This document shows positions 34,268-45,977 of a stretch of DNA of 64,000 bases, in pieces; the first letter of the stretch is position 1, and each line of letters begins with the position of its first letter. The position numbers and the translations under genes are program-made. The stretch is from Vanessa cardui (taxonomy: Eukaryota; Arthropoda; Insecta; Lepidoptera; Nymphalidae): contig NC_061140.1 in NCBI RefSeq assembly GCF_905220365.1, positions 1,924,501-1,988,500 of the forward strand. Reading direction: 5' to 3'. The notes below the pieces were generated by a model. That model ran no database searches, was not told where the DNA came from, and saw only the letters and a list, made by a program, of their open reading frames with translations.

Positions 34268-36530
34268 CAGCTAGCGGCGGGCCTGATAGCCCCGGGGTAC
34301 GGCACGTAGGTTTTGATGGGTGTATTTATAGGTTCGGTTAGATCCATCAATGTCTCGCAGCTCATAACTATCGTGGTCTAATATCCGGACTATAGTAAAA
34401 GGATCTTTGAACTTACGCTGTAATTTGGTTTGATTACGCTCACTACTTTTAATAAAGACAAAATCACCTACACTAAATGGTCTTACTTTTGCTTTGCCCC
34501 GGTTAAAGCGTATTTCGTCCAATGAAACCAATTTTTTTTTTAATATTTTCAGAAGCATTATGCCGAATAGTTTCTAAATCTAAGCGAGACTCAGGTTCCG
34601 CGTGCACGGATAAAGTTGATATCCCTAATGACTGTGCTCGTATGCCAAACACAAGTTCCGTCGGTGAGTATCCCGTTACTCTGGATCGGGTGCTATTCAA
34701 CGCCAGCTGGACTTCGGGAAGTTCGTCTCCCCAGGTTTTATTAGGTTCGTTTTTAACAATTGTAAGCAGGCACTTTAAGATGCGTCATGGAGACTGTCAA
34801 GTTGTTCGTCAATACGAGGCAACGGATAATACTCGGGACGTGTGTTAGCATTGGGTTCCCTATAGTCTCCGCACATCCTATCAGTGTTGTCGTGCTTTTT
34901 TAACCAATAAAATGGGGCTAACAAATGGAGAACTACTTTCCCGAATAGCGTTCGCTTTTAATAGGCACTCTATTATCTCGTTGACCTTTTTTTTTTTCGC
35001 GGGAGCTAACCTATAAGGATGCCTTTGAACCGCCTTGTTTGGATCAATAGGATATATCCGGAGAACACCCGTCGTGACTCGTCGCGTTAGTATATTGTCG
35101 AAGTGAGTTATTCACTGTATTTCTCTAAAATTATAATTAAAGCCAATTTGTCATCGTCTTGTAAATCTATATCAATATTCGGGAAATCAAAACCGCTAGA
35201 CTTAACAACTAAGTTGACTTCTTTATGTTGAGAAAAGGTAATGCGATCGTTGTCGATATGCACGTGCACGTTCTCCTCCAGTATATCTCTACCTATTATT
35301 ACCGGTTCAGCAATAGTGCCATCGGGTACTATGTGAAACAATACTGAGAGCGATAAGCCTTGGACATTAATGGAACTAATAACCTGGGAAACGCATTCCA
35401 CATCACCGTTACCAATGCCCGTCGTAACACTAATTCACCCTGCGCAGTACTAGGGAACTTATCGGCATAGCTATTAGTTATTAATGAACAAGCAGATCCA
35501 CTATCCAAAAGAAAGGGAACTGACTCACCGGATGCTGTAGTTAACGTGCTCCTCGATGCCTTGCGTTCACACACATGGACCTCTTTGTCCGGCGCTGCTC
35601 CACTGCCGCCCACTCGATCTGGACACGCCGATGCCAGGTGTCCTGGTCTTCCAGACACAAAGCAGGCGATTAGTCTGTCAGTGCCTTTGGATGCTTGATT
35701 GCGCATCTTCTAAGAAACAGGAGGCTCTTCCTTTAGCTTACGACAGTCGATTGCTTTGTGACCCGAAGTACCGCGGCGGTGACATGTCCCCGTGAAGCGC
35801 GATGCATAAAATCGGGTCCTTTTCACATCTGGATCATGGTTATAGTTACCTTCGTGCTTTCGTTTCAGCGAAATGCCGTTGAGAATTCGCAGAAGTTGAG
35901 ATCTAGTAGGTGGTAATGTCTTCAGGCATTTCTGTCCGCGGAATGCGTCCGATGATGTTCTAAAGTCGTATAAAGCCTCACTCGCAGATTCTTTAACACC
36001 AACTTGGAAACGTAAGATTTCGTCGAAATAATCTTATGGTATATGGTATGGCTTGGCAAACTTCGCGAGCAATATTTCTTTTATTTGAGGTCATGTCAGC
36101 TGCGATGTCTGCAGTCGTGTTAAGCAGGTAGAAGCTCGGCCTTTAAGTGCACGTGTCAGTAATAACAATAGGTCTGCACCTCCTAATTTGCGGTCGTTGA
36201 TAACAATTTCGGTTACGTTGCACCAACCTTCTATGTTGCTTCGTTGTAGTCTGGGTCGAACTCAATTAATTGGATAGACGCGCTGCTTACAGGTTGCGGT
36301 TGTGTTAAAGCCATCATTCGAGACAAAAACAACTCTATATGTTGCGGTGCTGGTGCTGACGATCTGGTACGAGTATTCTCTTCAGAAGTAAGCCCTTCAT
36401 ATCCCACTTCTGATAACGGCACATTGCCGTTATCATTATTTTTGGTTCCATATATGGCTGCCGAGCGATCGTGGGTTGTCGGGCGAAGAGAATTAAAATC
36501 ACATGTATGAGGTTGTTTTACAATATCCAA
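34268..36530 (-). pseudogene. Decayed Ty3/gypsy-like gag-pro-pol remnant
   Basis: Read right to left on the minus strand: a gag-like segment from 36530, with a frameshift near 36236 and stop codons near 36090 and 36030; two zinc-knuckle remnants (about 35790 and 35650); an aspartic-protease motif LLDSGSACSLI near 35500 and IIGRDIL near 35280; the N-terminal part of a reverse transcriptase (PYRLAPA...LLVKKHD...DYRxxN...YPLPRID) at about 35010-34800; then an abrupt jump to the C-terminal integrase region (TGYSPTELVFG near 34660 and a GPY/F-like module ending near 34270). The catalytic core of the polymerase, RNase H and integrase core are deleted, so it cannot be autonomous. Confidence 0.8.
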
Positions 36531-36775
36531 TAATTATTACAACGAAATATTATCAGTAATACAATCAACTCAGGTAATGACGCTCCACCAGGCACGTTTT
36601 GTTTCTGCGAGATGCAAAAGGATTGTTTTCCGTTTGACTTCGCTTACAAAAGAGACTGAAGTTGCGTCAGAGCGAAGAGACGTCAAAACCACCATAATTT
36701 AAAAAAAGGTTACTATCTGATATCATAACCGCATTTGACGTTTCTTGATGCTCTCAAAATACAGTGGCGCCGTCA
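36413..36775. repeat. Right copy of the identical 363-bp direct repeat (putative LTR)
   Basis: Identical partner of 30453-30815. The gag-like frame on the minus strand begins at 36530, inside the repeat, and crosses its inner edge through the hairpin. Outside it is followed directly by a (TA)8 run. Confidence 0.65.
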
Positions 36776-36793
36776 TATATATATATATATACA

Positions 36794-36915
36794 CAGTAAT
36801 ACCTGTTGACTTCCACGCAGGATACATTAATTTAAATAATTGTATTAACCAACATGACTTTGTATTTTTTAAATGTTTTTCAAGAGTAACTACTGAGTTT
36901 ATAAATAGATACATT
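36794..36915 (+). mobile_element. LINE family F 3' tail, interrupted
   Basis: GTAATACCTGTTGACTTCCA, CATGACTTTGTATTTTTTAAA and GAGTAACTACTGAGTTT, ending abruptly before the usual CCGAACCGGTGG block. Confidence 0.6.
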
Positions 36916-37069
36916 TATAAATAGGGCATAAAAATTTTAGTGCATGGAAAGGGCGTATTTCTCAACACAAAATTATGTTAAATGTTTGACTTTTTGTTTA
37001 TTGATTTCTTGGCAGGATATATAACTATTTACTGTTCTTTATTGACATAACATGTAATTCAAACGCTCG

Positions 37070-37165
37070 AAACGAGTAACTAATGATGATCTCGCCAGTT
37101 CTTCTCGGTAGAATCTAGTTTCCGAAACGGTGATAGCTTTACATTTAATTGAATATGTCATGAAC
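37070..37165 (+). mobile_element. LINE family F or H 3' tail fragment
   Basis: CGAGTAACTAATGATGATCTCG, GTTCTTCTCGGTAGAATCTA and CCGAAACGGTGATAGC share the core of the LINE tails. Confidence 0.5.
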
Positions 37166-37404
37166 ATTACAAAGAGCTTTTATGAACAGATTTGAACATT
37201 ATTTTTTCAATTTTATTAATTACCCGGCGGATTTTTCGAAAAGATACAATTGAGAAACCTTAAAAAGATCATCCTTATTCCTTTAAAGGTCGGCAATCTA
37301 CTGGAAGCCCTCCGGTGTTGCAGATGTCCAGATGAGCACCCAGCTCATTTGCCACCTATAGCCTAAAAACCCTTATGTCTCCAATGCTCCAATTTCTTTA
37401 ATTT

Positions 37405-37672
37405 CTTGGTGGTAGGGCTTTGTGGAGGCATTCATCACTCATTAGTTATTCTACTGCCAAATAACAGTACTCAGTATTATTGTGTTCCGGTTTGAATGGT
37501 GAGTGAGCCAGTGTAGCTACTGGAGGGACATGACATCTTAGTTCCCAAGGTTAGTGGCGCATAGACAATATAAGGAATTGTAATATTTCTTACAGCGTCT
37601 TGTCTATGGGTGATGGTGACCTCTTACCATTAGGTGACCCATATGTTCGTCCGCCAAACTATACCATTAAAA
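37405..37672 (-). mobile_element. Dispersed repeat family C, long copy
   Basis: GGTGGTAGGGCTTTGTGGA, GAGTGAGCCAGTGTAGCTAC, TTAGTTCCCAAGGTTAGTGG and CTATGGGTGATGGTGACC in reverse order relative to 13900. Confidence 0.65.
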
Positions 37673-38003
37673 AAAATATCCTTGAGAACTAAGATGGTAT
37701 GTCCCTTTTATAGTTACACTGCCTCACTTATTAAATTGGAAAATATATTAAGTGAGGTTTACAGGTAGAAAATGTATGATAAATTAAATTAATAGACTAC
37801 AGAGATACCGTTAAACACGAATTGAACCTGAATATGACGTCTTTACGAAATCGTTCGACCTTGTTTATTCGGTAATCGCTTAATATGTTTATTATGTAAC
37901 GATGCATGGAAAGGCTTTATCACAGAACAGGTCTCAATCGCTATGAAAATATTTTTATGTCTTACGATATGATTAATATTATAGTAACATAGTGTATCGT
38001 TAG

Positions 38004-38023
38004 TATATATATATATATATATA
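38004..38023. repeat. (TA)n microsatellite
   Basis: About ten TA units. Confidence 0.85.
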
Positions 38024-38789
38024 CATCCTACAACCTTTTTGGCGTCATGTACGTGGTGCATCATTACGACGTCCCCAACTTCCCCTTACTTTACTTAACA
38101 TGTCTTAATGAATACTGCTTAGTTTTTTGATTTCCAGGTCCTTGGGATACGTTGTTTTCCGATAAAAAGAAAATCCGTGATATTCGTCTTTCAGTCATGC
38201 CCAAACATTTTTGAACCCCTAACCATGATGATACATTTAAGGCATCCTAGATATATTGATCATAATTTACCTATGGCATCGATTATTTAGCGTCCTCACA
38301 GGATGCACTGTATTTGGAAGTGCGACGTTGCCAGCTTTAGGTTTGTTGTCTCTTTCTTTTCCTATCGCTGTTCTGTACAAACAGTTCAACGTTTATTTTC
38401 CAATATTCGTAAGGCTTATATATATACGGATGCCCAATATGTTATAATATGTAAATACGAATCCTATCATGGATTACGCCGACGACTGTTATACACATCT
38501 CACGGAGGATCAGCGAAAAACTTGGGCGATTTCAAAATTTCTAAATAAGATTCATATTTGGTTTGCGTAAATATGATCTCTCATTTTCGCTCTTAGTACA
38601 AGTGGCTCTGCCCATAAAACTTCATCGGAATAATTATGTCCTCTCTATCATATTATTTTGTTGTTGTATTTGTTATCTCATGTGTTTTATTTTTCCTGTA
38701 TGTCATAAAAGTCTTCCTACCAAATTTTATATTTACAATAATAAAATGAAAGTACTTATAATAAAATGAATTTACTGGGAACAGTGCTT

Positions 38790-40012
38790 TCATTTTATAG
38801 TTGGTAGCTTGCAGCCACATAGTACTACCTCAAATAATACTGTATGCCTCAAGATCACTATCGCTCGGTAATCGTACAAGGTTCAATTTTGGGTCCCTTT
38901 CTATTTCTGGTATATATAAATGATCTTCCTTTATATGTTAAAGGTATTTGTGATATAGTGTTGTTTGCTGACGATACTTCACAAATTTTAAAGGAGTCAA
39001 CCTTTAAAAAAAAAACTGACTATGACGACATGAACGGTGCGTTATCACAGATACACAAGTGGTTTACAGTAAATAATTTAGTTTTGAATGCTCAAAAAAC
39101 AAAATGTGTAGTTTTTACCCTACCCAATGTTAGAAAGCATAATTATAAAATATCTTAAAACGATGACCGTCTTGATGTAGCCGATACTACGGTGTTCTCA
39201 GGAATAGAATTGGATTCCAAACTTCAGTGGAGTCCTCATTCAACATCCCTAACAGGAAGACTCGGCTCCGTAACATACGCGGTTAGAAAAGTTAGACAAC
39301 TAACTGATGTTGATACCGCTCGTCTAGTATATTTTGGTTATTTTCACAGTATTATGTCATATGGCATATTACTTTGGGGTAACGCTGCAAATATTGGATC
39401 TGTCTTTATTTTATCTCTCTTTATTTATTTATACAAAAGAGAGCAATCTGGTTTATTTATAATCATGGACTCTCTTCGGCATGTTTTTAACAAAGTAGGA
39501 ATACTCACTGTTCCGTCACAGTATATTTACAACACTATTATGTATATTCACAGCAACATTGATCACTTTGATAAAATCAGTGATCATCATTGTACGTGCC
39601 AAGTTTCCGACTCCGCAAAGTCAATAAATCCTTCTTGGGGCAAGGTATCCGATTCTATAATAAAATTCCGCAGACATTTTTAACTTTGCCGTTTCGTAAA
39701 TTCAAATCGTTTGTAAAAAATAGATTGGTAAAAAAAGCATATTATTCGAAACAAGATTTTATAGATGATAAAAAAGCGTGGAGGTAATACCTGTTGACTT
39801 CCTAGCAGGATATATTAATTTATATAATTGTATTAACTAACACGACTTTGTAGTTTTTAAATGTTGAAAAAGAGTAACTACTGAATTTCTTGCCGGTTGT
39901 TCTCGGTATAATCTACTTTCCGAACCGGTGGTAGCTTCACTTAATTGTAAAATGACGATTCAAAAGTGTTTGTTAAAGCGTACTTAAATAAAGTTTATTT
40001 TGATTATGTTTT
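38790..40012 (+). mobile_element. LINE family F with readable reverse transcriptase C-terminal half (pseudogenised)
   Basis: A plus-strand frame at 38844-39158 carries VQGSILGPFLFLVYINDLP and LFADDT, the QG..LGP and F-ADD motifs of a CR1/jockey-type polymerase. It stops at 39156, resumes in another frame (39192 onwards: MSYGILLWG, then DSLRHVFNK) and shifts again near 39600 to a C-terminal segment ending DDKKAWR. The 3' untranslated tail (GACTTCC, GAGTAACTACTGA, GAACCGGTGGTAGCTTCACT, ATAAAGTTTATTTTGATT) is what recurs elsewhere as short family F copies. It is 5'-truncated, with at least two frame disruptions. Confidence 0.82.
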
Positions 40013-40020
40013 TTTAAATT

Positions 40021-40209
40021 GGGCGTCCGTATGCAGCTATTAGACGTCCGTATACAGCTATTGGGCGTCCGTATACAGCTATTCGGTGTCCATATACAAC
40101 TATTTGGCGTCCGTATACAGCTATTAGGCGTCCGTATACAGCTATTTTGCGTCCGTATACAGCTATTTTGCGTCCGTATACAGCTATTGGGCGTCCGTAT
40201 ATGGCAATT
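40021..40209 (+). repeat. 21-bp minisatellite, nine units
   Basis: Nine consecutive 21-bp units of the form NGGCGTCCGTATACAGCTATT with few substitutions, starting immediately after the LINE 3' tail. Because 21 is divisible by 3, one plus frame stays open as a heptad VRIQL(L/F)(G/C). There is no ATG in register at its start and no other sign of a gene. Confidence 0.9.
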
Positions 40210-40429
40210 TGGTTTGTTTACACCGAATAATAAAAACTATCAATCACAGATAACAGAAGATTTAACAGTACAGATACCAATCACGATTGATATAGATATT
40301 GTACAAACTTTCACCCCCTTTTAGTCCCTTAGAGGATGATTTCGTGGATGGAATCTATCCTTTCTTTCTACTTTCCTTTTTTATCTCGTTAGTGTATGAT
40401 TTTGGAGACAAAATTATCCTATGTTCTTC

Positions 40430-40525
40430 TCTACAATGTCTCCATACTAAATTTTATCTAAATCGGTTCAGCAGTTTAAGCGCGAAAAGATAACAGACAG
40501 ACAGACATACTTTATGTTAGTATAA
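40430..40525 (-). mobile_element. Helitron-like family E, fragment
   Basis: ATCGGTTCAGCAGTTTAAGCG, AACAGACAGACAGACATAC and TTAGTATAATGAAT match the 5' end of the element in reverse. Confidence 0.45.
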
Positions 40526-41048
40526 TGAATAATGAATATAAATATTAATCATTGTAAAATATTTAAAATTTTTCTTCCACGAAGTCCTCGGGAATTTATA
40601 TATTCATTATTAATATATTTAATAAACATTAAATAAGTTCCAATAACAGTTTATTTCTACATACTGATGTAAAACAAACAATAATCAAGCACCGAATAGG
40701 TATTATGCAAGTCACAAGTGAAATGAGCGAGACGGCAACGTCGCAATTTTGGACGCCAAATAAGCGAATCCGTAGTCAGGAATTCCCCTCGATATACTGT
40801 GTGCGATATACGCGCTGCGGCAGCGCCTCACCTGCGCGGTGATTTCTTCGGGAACTTTTCAATATTTTATTTCAACTATTTTAAGCAACTTTTACCTTCC
40901 GTCGATTTTTGTACTACGGCTAGCTAGGATGAATAGGACCTCAGTGCCACCGGCTAAAAAAGTGGCGTCCGGTATACGGACGCCAAAAGCAGGTGGACGT
41001 CAGTTTAAATGCATTTTCGCCTTCAGTGGACGGCCAATTGTTTGCGGG

Positions 41049-41052
<4 letters not shown>

Positions 41053-41127
<75 letters not shown>
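41053..41127. repeat. (AT)n microsatellite, 75 bp
   Basis: About 37 uninterrupted dinucleotides. The long Y-I repeats in apparent open frames across it are an artefact of the repeat. Confidence 0.95.
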
Positions 41128-41131
<4 letters not shown>

Positions 41132-41372
41132 CATACTGAATCTTAATTTCAAAGGGAGAGGTTTTAGCCCAGCTGTGGGATAAACACAGATTGATTGACT
41201 GATATATTTAGCTATGCTGAGGTTATGAGATAAAATCAGATTTTTTTTTGACATATTTTCCTCAGTAGACCAGAGGTTGTAGATTGACACTATTGTACAT
41301 CGGAAATATATCAAAGGCATTGGTTAAAGATATATCGTACGAATATGAATAAGTTTATTAAAGAGCTATGTT

Positions 41373-41630
41373 TATGAACCTGGGTAAGTAACACCCACTC
41401 ATCAGAAATTCTGCCTCCAAGTAGCAATAATTGGTATTCTTGTGCCCAGTTTGAAGGGTAAGTGAACCAGTATAACTATAGGCACAAGGCATAATATATT
41501 CGTTCGCAAGATTAAAGGGGCATTGGAGAAGTAAAGGATGGTTAGTATTTGTAAAAGTACCAATGTCTATGCGCTTAGGTGAATTAACATTAGGTTGGCC
41601 ATTTGACGGTCCACCTATATAGTATAAAAA
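41373..41630 (-). mobile_element. Dispersed repeat family C, diverged
   Basis: AAGTAACACCCACTCATCAG, AGGGTAAGTGAACCAGTATAA and ATAGGCACAAGGCATAATAT, then TTAGGTTGGCCATTTGACGG in the reverse-complement order. Confidence 0.55.
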
Positions 41631-43420
41631 AAAGTTATATATAGGCATATAATAATCTCATGTATCAGTAAGAGTTGCTGACGAGACGCTGACTAGGGCC
41701 GAGGTTTTTTCTAAAGTTAATTCTACTCTGTGGCGTAACATATACTTCCAATACCATTCCAAAACCCAAAAAAAATATTAATTTTTTTTTCATCAAAAAC
41801 AATATTTATTTTAAATCTTCACGGTACAAAACTTTTCTATACTAATATTATAAATGCTAAAATAGCCGTATGTTTGTAATGCAATAAATTTGTTGACATT
41901 TTGGTACAAAGCAAGTTTAAATCAACAGGAAGGATATATTATTGAATATATTTCATACCTGAAACTTACTATGCCAGTTTTACATGCAAATGCAATCACG
42001 GCCGTGTATTGTTTAGTACACATATAAAATAAAACAAAAGTCTCGATTCATTATAACGAAATAGACGTTAGGTATTTAAAAAAAAAAACGGTTTAATAGA
42101 AGTCGAATTTAGCGATACGGATATAGTTAAAATAATATACATATAAATTAGTTAAACTAATTATACAAATTATTTTATAGAGCTTTTAATACTCAACCCA
42201 ATTTAGTTCACATACATACTAATAGATCTTTTTTAACAAGTAATATCTATGATAGTATAACACTAAATAATAATAGCATATTATTGCCTCATTATTATTA
42301 TTACTTAAATCCAAAAGTACAAATAAATTGGTATAATATTTTGATAACAATGAAGACTGCACAGAGCGTTCTGTGATAGCGCTGATTCTCTTTCTTTTTT
42401 TACGATTTCGATAGCCGGATGGACAAATGTATATCAGAAACTATAAAGCCTACAAACTTGATTTTACATAGGTAGGTTCCTTATAGAATGTAGACTTCCG
42501 CTAACAACTTGGATTTTACGAAACTCCGCCCCTACATGGGGGTAAATGAAAGTCATATTTGTTGGGTGTACAAGACTTAAAATTTAACATGTATATTATA
42601 TAGATGGTGTGATATATTAAAAATGTACCTTTAGAAATCGAAACCCTTTTGGGGGTTAAAATAGGGGGGGTAGTTTGTATAATAGTCCAATATTTTTTAA
42701 TTTAATGTCATGGTAGCAGGGTTTTTTTATGTATTTCAGTGAAAATAAGGCCCTTATCGAAGTCGCATTTCTATCAAATTATTCATATATCTCATATAAT
42801 TTTCATGTGATAGGTGACAAAAGAGGTTGACCTGATGGAAAGTGACCATCACACATACCCATGGACATCTACAGTAATAGGGTCAAGTATGTTGCCTGCC
42901 TTTAATAAATGAGTACGACCTTTTCTATCGAGTCGATCCCAAAAAACCGCCGGTGAAAGCTGGTTCCACAGAGTGTTTGCGCCAGGCAGAATACATTTCC
43001 TAGTTCCGATTTCAAGGTCAAGTAAGCCAGCATACTTATTGCTATAAACAAAGAATGTGATCATTTCGTATTAGGTGACTCAATCTCGTTTGCCAATAAT
43101 TTATTTTGTTATAAATTGCAAATATAATAAACTTATTTTTTATGAGAATACTTTTAAATTTTAATACGGCTTAAATATTTAGAAAAAATCGATTTCTCTT
43201 AACATATCTCGTTTTTACGACTGGTTTATTATAATATTAAATAATAATGATATTTTATAACAATTTGTATTTAAATGTTTATATAACATTATTAAATACA
43301 GATGGCATTTTTGGAAAGCAAAATTTAAAACATAAAACCTTTTTTTTTTAAAAGATATTCCTTAAATATTATTAAAAAATAAAGCTGTAAAAAGCATTTT
43401 AACTTTTTAATAACTAGCGA

Positions 43421-43590
43421 CCTACCACGGCTTCGCACGGGTGCAATGCTGATACTAAATGTACTTCAGAATTCTTCTTATTTTTTTTATGCTGTCCATG
43501 TATTATATATAAAAATAAACCCCTTGAATCACTCTTTCTATTAAAAAAAAACTACATAAAAATTCGTAATTTTAAAGATCTAAGCTAAAT
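43421..43590 (-). mobile_element. Helitron-like family D
   Basis: Begins ACTAGCGACC.ACC.CGGCTTCGCA and continues through TGTCCATGTATTATATA and ATCACTCTTTCTATTAAA. The distal start of the element is missing. Confidence 0.6.
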
Positions 43591-43594
43591 AATA

Positions 43595-44015
43595 TATAAA
43601 TAAAAAAAAATTATTCAAGTAGGCTTTGACAAGCACTTTGAATCGTCATTTTACAATTAAGTGAAACTACCACTGGTTCGGAAAGTAGATTGTACCGAGA
43701 AGAACCGGCAAGAAACTCAGTAGTTACTCTTTTTCAACATTTAAAAAATACAAAGTCAAATTAGTTAAATACATTTATTTAAATTAATATATCCTGCTTG
43801 AAAGTCAACAGGTATTAACTGTACGCTTTTTCATCATCTATAAAATCTTATATCAAATAATATGCCTTTTTTACCAATGTATTTTTTATAAACGATTTGA
43901 ATTTACGAAACGGCAAAGTTAAAAATGTCTGCGGAATTTTATTATAGAAACGGATACCTTGCCCCAAGAAGGATTTATTGACTTTGCGGCGTCGGAATCC
44001 CGGCGTTACAAGCTT
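43595..44015 (-). mobile_element. LINE family F, 3' tail plus end of ORF
   Basis: Longest copy after the one at 38790. The minus strand includes the tail and, from about 43830, the last ~60 codons of the ORF (coding equivalents of KAYY, FKSF and NPSWG-type region). Confidence 0.7.
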
Positions 44016-44353
44016 ATCCTTACGAAAAGCTTATAATGATGATTATATTATTTTATTATATTACAGAAGTAATTCTACATAACAGTAATTACCTAATTTA
44101 TTTCGATAAACAGACGATCAAATGAGCTGCTTGATATTGAAGACTTCAATTATTCCATGATATTTATGATATGATATTTATATAAATGATTTTTCTGATT
44201 ACTAATGATAGTTTGTGAATCCTGGGCCATAATTCTAATAAAAAACTGACAGACTATCGCAGTCGTCTGAAACTTAATCGTTGCTGTTTAGCCGACGAAT
44301 TCTAGAAATACATCGATTCAGTGCCGTTTGGAATATAATTGGGATCCAGCTAT

Positions 44354-44660
44354 ACAACAACAACAGCCTGTAAACTTCTTACTGCTGGGCTAAGGCCTCT
44401 TCTACCTTTATGGAAAAGGTTTTGGAACATATTCTATCACGCTGTTCCAATGCTACCCAGCATAATAAACATATGGATGGAATACACATGTGGCACAAAA
44501 TAAACATGTGCAGGTTTACTCACGATATTTTCCTTCATCGCTGAGTACGAGCTGAATTATAAACACAAATTAAGCACATGAATATTCAGTAGTTCTGGCC
44601 TAGATTTGAACCCGTAATCATCGGTTTAGATGCACGCATTATAACCACCGGGCCACCTCA
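44354..44660 (-). mobile_element. SINE family A with internal insertion
   Basis: The usual order is interrupted at 44455-44485 by CCCAGCATAATAAACATATG and the ACATGTGGCA block is duplicated in part; head at GGTGGCCCGGTGG (minus strand). Confidence 0.7.
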
Positions 44661-44997
44661 CTTGATCTGCCTATAAATTAGTAGAATTCATACACGGTAC
44701 AGCTGAGTTTATACCTTACAAGTTATTAGAATTGACCCCTGTTTGTCTGTAATATAGAAGTTTACGAAGGCTCAAACTCTTGTCATGTCCCATTAATTTG
44801 TTGCAGGAGGTTCAATGATAGTCTTAGTACAATTTAATCAAAATCGGTTCATATATTTCTAACTGTCTATGAACAGACAGATTTATTTTCTCCTCTTTAA
44901 TATAAATGACATATGTACGGAATTACTAAACAATTTTTAAACTGTAAAACAAATTGTTATATTACAATACTTCTATGTTATAATAATAATAATAATA

Positions 44998-45223
44998 AAT
45001 ATGAGACAACATCACATACATTACTCTGATCCCAATGTAAGTAGCTAAAGCATTTGTGTTATGGAAAATCAGAAGTAACGACGGTACCACAAACACTCAG
45101 ACCCAAGACAACATAGAAAACTAATGGTAATCTATATCGACTCGGCCGAGAATCGAACCCGAGACCTCGGAGTGGCGTACCCATGAAAACCGGTGTACAC
45201 ACCACTCGACCACGGAGGTTGTC
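44998..45223 (-). mobile_element. SINE family B, well preserved
   Basis: Complete from ATGAGACAACATCACATAC to the minus-strand head AACCTCCGTGGTCGAGTGG. It is preceded by a (TAA)n run that probably represents its 3' simple repeat. Confidence 0.8.
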
Positions 45224-45539
45224 ATGTTATACAATAAGATTATGAATAATTTTGAGAGAAATTGTATAAAAGAAGAAGTACAACCAAGTTTCCAATGTTG
45301 CAATGACAATACATTCTTGGTAGGTCGTGGTATTTGTTACAATAGCTTAATTCCGCAGACATTTAGATTTAAAGCAATATTAAAGTTTACTTAAATTTAA
45401 AAATAATTATGCAATATATAATATAGAACATTTTTATTTAATGATGAAACACTATTAATTATTAATCGTGGATTTCTAAACCCTTACTAATGTCCCAGGG
45501 GACGAGACATCGCAGAGTGAATATTAGAATAATTACTTT

Positions 45540-45872
45540 GCTATTATTTTATATCTTGCAAGTCCCGTTTATTCCCTATCTCTAGGGAATTCTGAAATAT
45601 CCTAAAAATAGTTTTTAGTTGTTGCTATAACCTACTTGCATGCTAAATTTGAAGCCCTTAATAATTATAGTTACGGAGATAGAGCTACTTTGGTTCGAAA
45701 GTATAAATCCTATTTATGTCCTATCCCGTCGGAATTTTGAAAAATCCCTTCTTAGTGCACCTCTAGGACACTTAAGGCATACATGTGCCAAATTTCAAGT
45801 CTCTAGGTCCAATAGTTTATTCTGTGCGTTATGTGTCAGTCACTCAGTAACGGAACAGTTTTATATATATTG
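45540..45872. mobile_element. Possible non-autonomous DNA element
   Basis: Contains CTATAACCTACTTGCATGC..AATTTGAAGCC and GTCTCTAGGTCCAATAGTTT..CTGTGCGTTATGTGTCAGTC, phrases I recognise as recurring in lepidopteran intergenic repeats. The boundaries are approximate. Confidence 0.3.
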
Positions 45873-45881
45873 ATTTTATTC

Positions 45882-45969
45882 GTAGTTACTTCTGATTTTC
45901 CATAACTAAAGTGTTCAAGCTACTCACACAGGGATCAGAGTAATGTATCTGAAGTTGTCTCATATTTAT
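45882..45969 (+). mobile_element. SINE family B, 3' fragment
   Basis: GTAGTTACTTCTGATTTTCC to GAAGTTGTCTCATATTTATA only. Confidence 0.65.
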
Positions 45970-45977
45970 ATTTATAA

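Noticed and set aside
40019..40324. Apparent protein of repeated VRIQL heptads
   Set aside because: Product of the 21-bp minisatellite; no ATG in register at the start, no promoter, and unrelated sequence after the repeat.
41000..41320. Open frames of alternating Tyr-Ile on both strands
   Set aside because: Translation of an (AT)n microsatellite; the same applies to 52238-52507.
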